Assembly: GCF_002095395.1 (NCBI RefSeq)
Contig: NZ_MJEI01000085.1
Span: 19,147-83,146, forward strand
Length of the DNA stretch: 64,000 nt
Direction: 5' to 3'
Origin: Williamsia sp. 1135
GTDB taxonomy: Bacteria > Actinomycetota > Actinomycetes > Mycobacteriales > Mycobacteriaceae
The notes under the pieces were generated by a model that did not search any database, was not told the origin of the DNA, and saw nothing but the letters and a program-made list of their open reading frames with translations. Below, one piece after another: positions 59,769-64,000 of this stretch (the first letter of the stretch is position 1; every line of letters begins with the position of its first letter). Both the position numbers and the translations under genes were made by a program.

Positions 59769-61907
59769 TCAGCCGGCGGGTGCTGTGGTGGGCGCCGGCG
59801 CCGGGGTGCCGCGCTGCTCGTTGTAGCTGTTGGTGAACTCGTCGACGTAGGTCCGCAGCACCTGGACGATCCCGGTGATGAGGTTGAAGAACAGTGTCCC
59901 GCCCTGGAACGTCTGACTCACGCCGTCGGGACCCGTGGTCTCAGACGAGGTCGGCAACCCAAGTGAGGAGTTCTCGAATCCCATTGCACCCCAGGCTTTC
60001 GCGATCGCGCCCTGGATGACCTGGGCGCCGGTCGCCTCGGACCAGTAGATCTTGCCGTTCTCGAAGTCCGCGTACTTCGCGGTGCCGTCGGGTGTGGTCT
60101 GCTCGACGGTCGTCGCGTTGCCCAGGGTGCCGGTGGGTCCACCGGTCGCGACCCACTGTTGGGCGATGGCACCCTGATCGGTGGTCGAGAGGACCTCCGG
60201 AGTGGGCGCCGGCGCGACAGGCAGAGCGCCCGCACCCGCTGCGATCGCACGGATCTGGGGCAGCGCCTCGTATCCGTACTGCCCGGGGCAGGCGGTGCTG
60301 TAGAAGTCGCGGTGACCACTGATGATCGGCAGGGTCGCGGTTTCACCCGCGGCGTACAGGCCGCCGTCGAAACCGCGAGAGACCACCGAGCCGGTCCCGT
60401 TCGGGTCTTTCCCGGCCAGGCGCATCCGCCAGCCGAGGTAGGTACCGGCCGAGTTGATCATCTCCGGGGTCGGGGCGATCTCGTCGAGGTTGCCCATGAG
60501 CGACAGGCCCATCGTGTCGTCGTTGAAGCCGCCGGTGTGGGTGCCCTGGACGTTCTTGTCCAGGCCACCGAAGGTGCCTTCGAAGATCTGGCCGTACTTG
60601 TCGACCAGCACGTTGTAGCCGATGTCGCACCAGCCCAACGTTTGTGCGTGGTACGCGTAGATGCCGCGCACGATCTCCGCGGACTGCTCACGGGTGTAAT
60701 CGTTGGTGCCCGCGGTGTGGTGCACCACGGTCTCCTTGAGCTCTGGGTCGTACGTCGGCTCGGAGCAGCGCATCGATTCGTCGGCACCCCACTGGGTGCG
60801 CGTGATGACCTGAGGTTCACCCGTCGGTGCCGGGATTCCCGGGAGTACCGGGGCCGCAGGTGCTTCGGGGGCCGGCGGTGCTGCCGGGTCCACGGGCGCA
60901 GCCGGGTCGACAGGCGCCTGCGCGCCCTCGGTCGAACCTGTGCCGGGCGAGATCAGGGCTGCGCTGAGCGTCGACACCACCTGCTGCAGCGGGTCGGCGC
61001 CGGGAGCGCCGGTCGTGGTCAGCATCGGTTCCTGTTTGGGTGTGAATGCCTGCGGCACAACTTCACCGGAGGTGACGGTCGAGGTCGGGACCGAGGTGTC
61101 GGTTCGTTTGGGTACCGGTGGCGTCGTGAAGGTCGTCGATGATGTGGGGCCGGTCGACGATGTGGGGCCGGTCGAGTCTGCCGGGCTCGAGGACTGCGCC
61201 GGGCCGTTGCTCGTCGCGCCCGGTGCCGCGACACCGTTGTCGGTGACAGCGATCTGAACGAGATTGGTGCGACCGACCCAAACAGGTTCGGTGCCCTGCT
61301 TGTTCGGATCCTTCTCGCTGACTCCGTCGGCCTTGTCCGCAGAGATCCACGGACCCCAGGTGCCATCGGGCTTCTTCGCCCGGACGTAGGCGGTGGTGTT
61401 GGCCACGCCCTCCCACGTCAGGCCCACCATCGAGAACGCGTTGTCCTGGCTCACCTCTTTGACGATCGCGCCCTCCGGGGTACCCGCGGGTGCGTCGGTG
61501 CTCGGTGTTGTCTCCGGCCCGGTGGTGCCCGGGGGTGTGGTCGTACCGCCGGGCGTGCTCGGTGCGGTGGTCGACGGGAGTGCGGGCAGGAGCTCTGTCG
61601 GGATCAGGCCCGGCGGGATCTGCAGCGGGATGTCCGGGAGATCGATGCCGGAGACATCGATCGGGGGAAGGGTGACCCCGGCGTCGGCGAGACCGGACTT
61701 CACCAGGTTGAGGACGATTGTCGGTACGTCGTCCAGGCTGACCTGGCTGATCGTGGTCGGCGTCAGCGCCGACGCGGCCGGTGGCTCGCTCGGGTCGACG
61801 GCGATCGTCGGCGCGCTGCCGCCGATCAGGACCGCGAGCGGGCTCGCGACCACAACGGCGGCAACCGTGCCAAGGATGATCGATGGCTTCGGTCGGCGGT
61901 AGCGCAC
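59769..61907 (-). CDS. PGRP-type N-acetylmuramoyl-L-alanine amidase with LGFP repeats (Rv3811-like)
   Basis: This 712-residue secreted protein has an N-terminal signal-anchor (about 10-32) and a long Pro/Thr-rich region. The amidase-2/PGRP domain (about 365-560) carries the zinc ligands in VVHHTAG and GHRDFYSTACPG. C-terminal LGFP-type repeats (about 575-690) are known as cell-wall-binding modules in mycolata. GTG 61907 is chosen because AAGGAG lies six bases upstream; a longer frame starts at 61958. It would cleave the stem peptide from muramic acid. Divergent from the SpoIID/LytB gene. Confidence 0.88.
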   Translation of the reverse strand: MRYRRPKPSIILGTVAAVVVASPLAVLIGGSAPTIAVDPSEPPAASALTPTTISQVSLDDVPTIVLNLVKSGLADAGVTLPPIDVSGIDLPDIPLQIPPGLIPTELLPALPSTTAPSTPGGTTTPPGTTGPETTPSTDAPAGTPEGAIVKEVSQDNAFSMVGLTWEGVANTTAYVRAKKPDGTWGPWISADKADGVSEKDPNKQGTEPVWVGRTNLVQIAVTDNGVAAPGATSNGPAQSSSPADSTGPTSSTGPTSSTTFTTPPVPKRTDTSVPTSTVTSGEVVPQAFTPKQEPMLTTTGAPGADPLQQVVSTLSAALISPGTGSTEGAQAPVDPAAPVDPAAPPAPEAPAAPVLPGIPAPTGEPQVITRTQWGADESMRCSEPTYDPELKETVVHHTAGTNDYTREQSAEIVRGIYAYHAQTLGWCDIGYNVLVDKYGQIFEGTFGGLDKNVQGTHTGGFNDDTMGLSLMGNLDEIAPTPEMINSAGTYLGWRMRLAGKDPNGTGSVVSRGFDGGLYAAGETATLPIISGHRDFYSTACPGQYGYEALPQIRAIAAGAGALPVAPAPTPEVLSTTDQGAIAQQWVATGGPTGTLGNATTVEQTTPDGTAKYADFENGKIYWSEATGAQVIQGAIAKAWGAMGFENSSLGLPTSSETTGPDGVSQTFQGGTLFFNLITGIVQVLRTYVDEFTNSYNEQRGTPAPAPTTAPAG

Positions 61908-62211
61908 GTGGTTCTCCTTGATATGTCGCACCTGGTGGTTCGTGGTCTTCACCGCCATCGGCCGGGCACGCCAAAGGAGGCGTCCGGGCAGATGTCGACT
62001 TCCCCATCGACTTGTCAGACTTCGAAAGCGTGTCCGTTACGCGCCCCGAAGTCCACGACCCCGCCCGGCGTGGCGTGAAACTTGTGATGCTGTTGTTATC
62101 GCGTGGGACTTCTGTGACTCAAATTGAGCCACTACTGTCACTTGAGTCCCACTAGTCACAAATCGCGGCTGTCGCGTGCGTCGACCGGGGCGAACTCGAG
62201 AAGGGACACCC
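61908..62211. promoter_or_regulatory. Divergent promoter region with nested inverted repeats
   Basis: This 304-bp region separates the two envelope genes. At 62103-62152 it holds a bipartite inverted repeat (GTGGGACT/AGTCCCAC and GTGAC/GTCAC). An inner near-perfect palindrome is centred on CTCAAATTGAG (62118-62128), and a further GTCACA lies at 62155-62160. The repeated GTCAC(A) units resemble the MtrA response-regulator motif, but that identity is a guess. Nothing else was recognised. Confidence 0.5.
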
Positions 62212-63894
62212 ATGCCGCGTATTCCAGGGCTGTACACAACTCGACCCATCGGGGGCCGAGCTGCGTACGGTGCCCGGCTGCGCAGACCGGCTGCCGCCGG
62301 GGTGGCCCTGATCCTCGCCGCGGGAGCTGCTGTCTGGGCCGTACCCCAGACAGTCGATTCGGATGTGTCACTCACCGTCGGCGGTGAGGTCACACTGATC
62401 GGGCATGGCAACGGGCATGGCCGCGGGATGGGCCAGTGGGGAGCGTTCGGCTATGCAAAACAAGGCTGGACCTCGACTCAGATATTGAGTCACTACTACG
62501 GCGGCACCACCGCGGGGAAGGTGGACAACGTCGACGTCTCGGTCATTCTCACAGGTGAGACGTCGGTCAATGTCTTCGCGGACGCCGGTTTGAAAGTTGG
62601 TGATGTGGTGGTGGCGCCCGGACAGGCCGTGAGTCTGTCGGGTTCCACCGCCACCATCACCACCGGGTGCGGTGGCGGCGCGTTGCAGTCTGTGGAAGTG
62701 CCCAGGCCACTGGTCTCACCGATCACCCCGGGACCCGGACGGCCCGACCCCGAACTCCTCAAGATGTGCGGTTCCAACGCGACGTTCCGCGGCTCACTCG
62801 GTCTCGACGGCGGCCGGGTCATCAACGTGCTGCCCCTCGACGACTACGTCAAAGGCGTGCTGCCCAAAGAGATCTATCTGAATTGGGCAGACGAAGGGGG
62901 TGCCGAGGCGCTCAAGGCACAAGCCGTCGCAGCCCGCACCTATGCGCTCGCCTCGATCGACATCAGCAAACCGATCGACGACACCCAGAACTCCCAGGTC
63001 TATGGCGGCTTCGGGGGTGAGGACCCACGCTCGAATGCGGCAGTCGATGCGACTGCGGGCATCGTCCTGAACAAAGCGGACGGCAAACCTGCGTTCACCG
63101 AGTTCTCTTCATCCACCGGTGGCGCCACCGACGGCCGGGACTTCCCGGCGGTCATCGACGACGGTGATGCGATCTCTCCGTTCCACGACTGGACGGCAGC
63201 GGTCTCCTCCGACAGCATTGCGTCCGCCTTCGGCGTCGGCTCCCTCACCGGTTTCGAGGTGATCGAGGCCTACGGGATGGGCGCCGAGAACGGCCGGGCG
63301 GCCAAGGTTCGCATCAGTGGCACCGGCGGCACCGTCGAGGTTCCCGCGCAGGAAGTGCGCACCAAACTCCAACTGCGGTCGTCGTTCTTCTCCGTGCAGG
63401 GCCAGGAGTCCAAGCCGGCCATCGTGGCGCCACCGGCAGGCGTCGGGGGCAACGCCCCCGCTGTGCCGGTTCCGGGTGTCGTGCCGGGAATCCCTCCGCT
63501 GACCCCGTCCGCCCCGGGTGCCACCGGCGACACCCTGAGCCAGTTGCTCGCACTCGCGGAGGCAGCGATCGGCGGCAAGTTCTCTGAATTGGGCGGTAGC
63601 TCGGGCCTACTCGGGGCGATCCTGGGGCCGGTCGAGGCGACGCCGTCGGGAACGGGTGCGGTACAGCAGTTCCAGAACGGATCGGTCTTCTTCGGTCCCG
63701 AGAGCGGAGCGCATGCGCTTGGTGGGCTGTCGTTGCTCAACTTCGTGTTGCAGGGTGGGGAAAGTGTGCTCGGCCTTCCGCTCGAGGACTCGCTGAGCAC
63801 GCTGGCCGGACCTCTCACGCAGATCTTCCAGAGCCGTTTCGCGAACGGCATCCTCGAGGTCGATCCGACCACCGGACTCGCTACCCGCAGATGA
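62212..63894 (+). CDS. SpoIID/LytB-domain secreted protein
   Basis: This 560-residue protein has a signal-anchor (about 24-45), then GHGNGHGRGMGQWG, a SpoIID-type motif. The SpoIID core is LDDYVKGVLPKEI and EALKAQAVAARTYAL (about 205-245), extending to about 390. The C-terminus is Pro-rich and ends with LGFP-like repeats (GGLSLLNFVLQGGESVLGLPL). SpoIID proteins are lytic transglycosylases acting on denuded glycans. Together with the divergent amidase it suggests a peptidoglycan remodelling pair. ATG 62212 has GAAGGGA upstream. Confidence 0.85.
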   Translation: MPRIPGLYTTRPIGGRAAYGARLRRPAAAGVALILAAGAAVWAVPQTVDSDVSLTVGGEVTLIGHGNGHGRGMGQWGAFGYAKQGWTSTQILSHYYGGTTAGKVDNVDVSVILTGETSVNVFADAGLKVGDVVVAPGQAVSLSGSTATITTGCGGGALQSVEVPRPLVSPITPGPGRPDPELLKMCGSNATFRGSLGLDGGRVINVLPLDDYVKGVLPKEIYLNWADEGGAEALKAQAVAARTYALASIDISKPIDDTQNSQVYGGFGGEDPRSNAAVDATAGIVLNKADGKPAFTEFSSSTGGATDGRDFPAVIDDGDAISPFHDWTAAVSSDSIASAFGVGSLTGFEVIEAYGMGAENGRAAKVRISGTGGTVEVPAQEVRTKLQLRSSFFSVQGQESKPAIVAPPAGVGGNAPAVPVPGVVPGIPPLTPSAPGATGDTLSQLLALAEAAIGGKFSELGGSSGLLGAILGPVEATPSGTGAVQQFQNGSVFFGPESGAHALGGLSLLNFVLQGGESVLGLPLEDSLSTLAGPLTQIFQSRFANGILEVDPTTGLATRR

Positions 63895-63906
63895 TTCGCA
63901 CCACAT

Positions 63907-64000
63907 TCAGCCCCATATGACGGCTTCGAGGGCAATGCGGGCTGTTGCAATTTGAACGTAGTTGGCCGGTTCGGCGTCGGCTTGTCTAGCCGGTTTGTGG
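63907..64000 (-). CDS. C-terminal end of a gene entering from the right edge, possibly a transposase
   Basis: An open frame runs from the window edge to TGA at 63907-63909 on the minus strand and ends ...YVQIATARIALEAVIWG. The final helical segment looks like the tail of an IS transposase, but only 31 codons are visible. Identity is therefore weak; it could be any gene end. Confidence 0.3.
   Translation of the reverse strand, partial: HKPARQADAEPANYVQIATARIALEAVIWG

Noticed and set aside
1..64000. CRISPR arrays, tRNA/rRNA genes, prophage
   Set aside because: No regularly spaced repeats, no cloverleaf-like sequence and no phage structural genes were recognised by eye; a tRNAscan or CRISPR search was not run.

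Overview
The window is a contiguous stretch of a high-GC actinobacterial chromosome. Gene content and order resemble the Mycobacterium tuberculosis segment Rv3811 to Rv3852, read here from the Rv3852 end to the Rv3811 end, as far as I remember that order. Recognisable landmarks, left to right, are a membrane-anchored histone-like protein (Rv3852/hns type), a coiled-coil protein (Rv3850 type), an EspR-like regulator, a GDT1 exporter, sodA, a DUF4328 protein with glpQ1, ferritin bfrB, an LCP protein, a DUF2470 protein, pheA, a gpm2-like phosphatase, a zincin, a septum-formation protein, serS, an MBL-Rieske protein, PlsC acyltransferases, a Cof-like HAD phosphatase and a PGRP amidase. PE/PPE and ESX genes are absent, and LGFP-repeat and MAB_1171c-family proteins are present. 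This suggests Gordonia or a close relative within Mycobacteriales (inference).

Layout. 0-9 kb: end of a succinate-semialdehyde dehydrogenase, an alkylsulfatase, the hns-like gene, a copper cluster (YcnI-CopC-CopD), and a RecB-like nuclease. 9-19 kb: a secreted Thr-rich protein, an XRE/ImmA-IrrE/MAB_1171c triad, a diiron oxygenase overlapping its ferredoxin-reductase, DoxX, an SDR, GDT1 and sodA. 19.2-26 kb: a four-gene operon with the JetA, JetB and JetC genes of a Wadjet/MksBEF-type condensin. The usual fourth gene, the TOPRIM nuclease jetD, is missing. An HTH_42/AlkZ-type (DNA glycosylase superfamily) gene sits in its place, 3 nt after jetC. This is the most unusual locus in the window. 26-45 kb: mostly conserved housekeeping genes. 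Iron-box sequences lie in front of bfrB and the DUF2470 gene, and a cluster of DnaA boxes lies at 28.8-29.0 kb.

45-52 kb is a compact stress island around a SigF/SigB-type sigma factor. Seven or eight promoters of the form GTTT/GTTG-N14-17-GGGTA(C/T) drive the sigma gene itself and the surrounding oxidoreductase and small-protein genes, including two pairs of divergent promoters. 53-60 kb holds the MBL-Rieske protein and two paralogous acyltransferases flanking an anti-sigma/STAS/Hsp20 cassette. 60-64 kb holds two divergent envelope genes (PGRP amidase and SpoIID/LytB protein), and a reading frame entering from the right edge that may be a transposase tail.

Many genes appear to be transcribed leaderless, with a TAnnnT element 6-7 nt before ATG or GTG. 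Several operons are coupled by 1-4 nt stop/start overlaps. All functional calls come from reading the sequence and from recalled family knowledge; no search was run.
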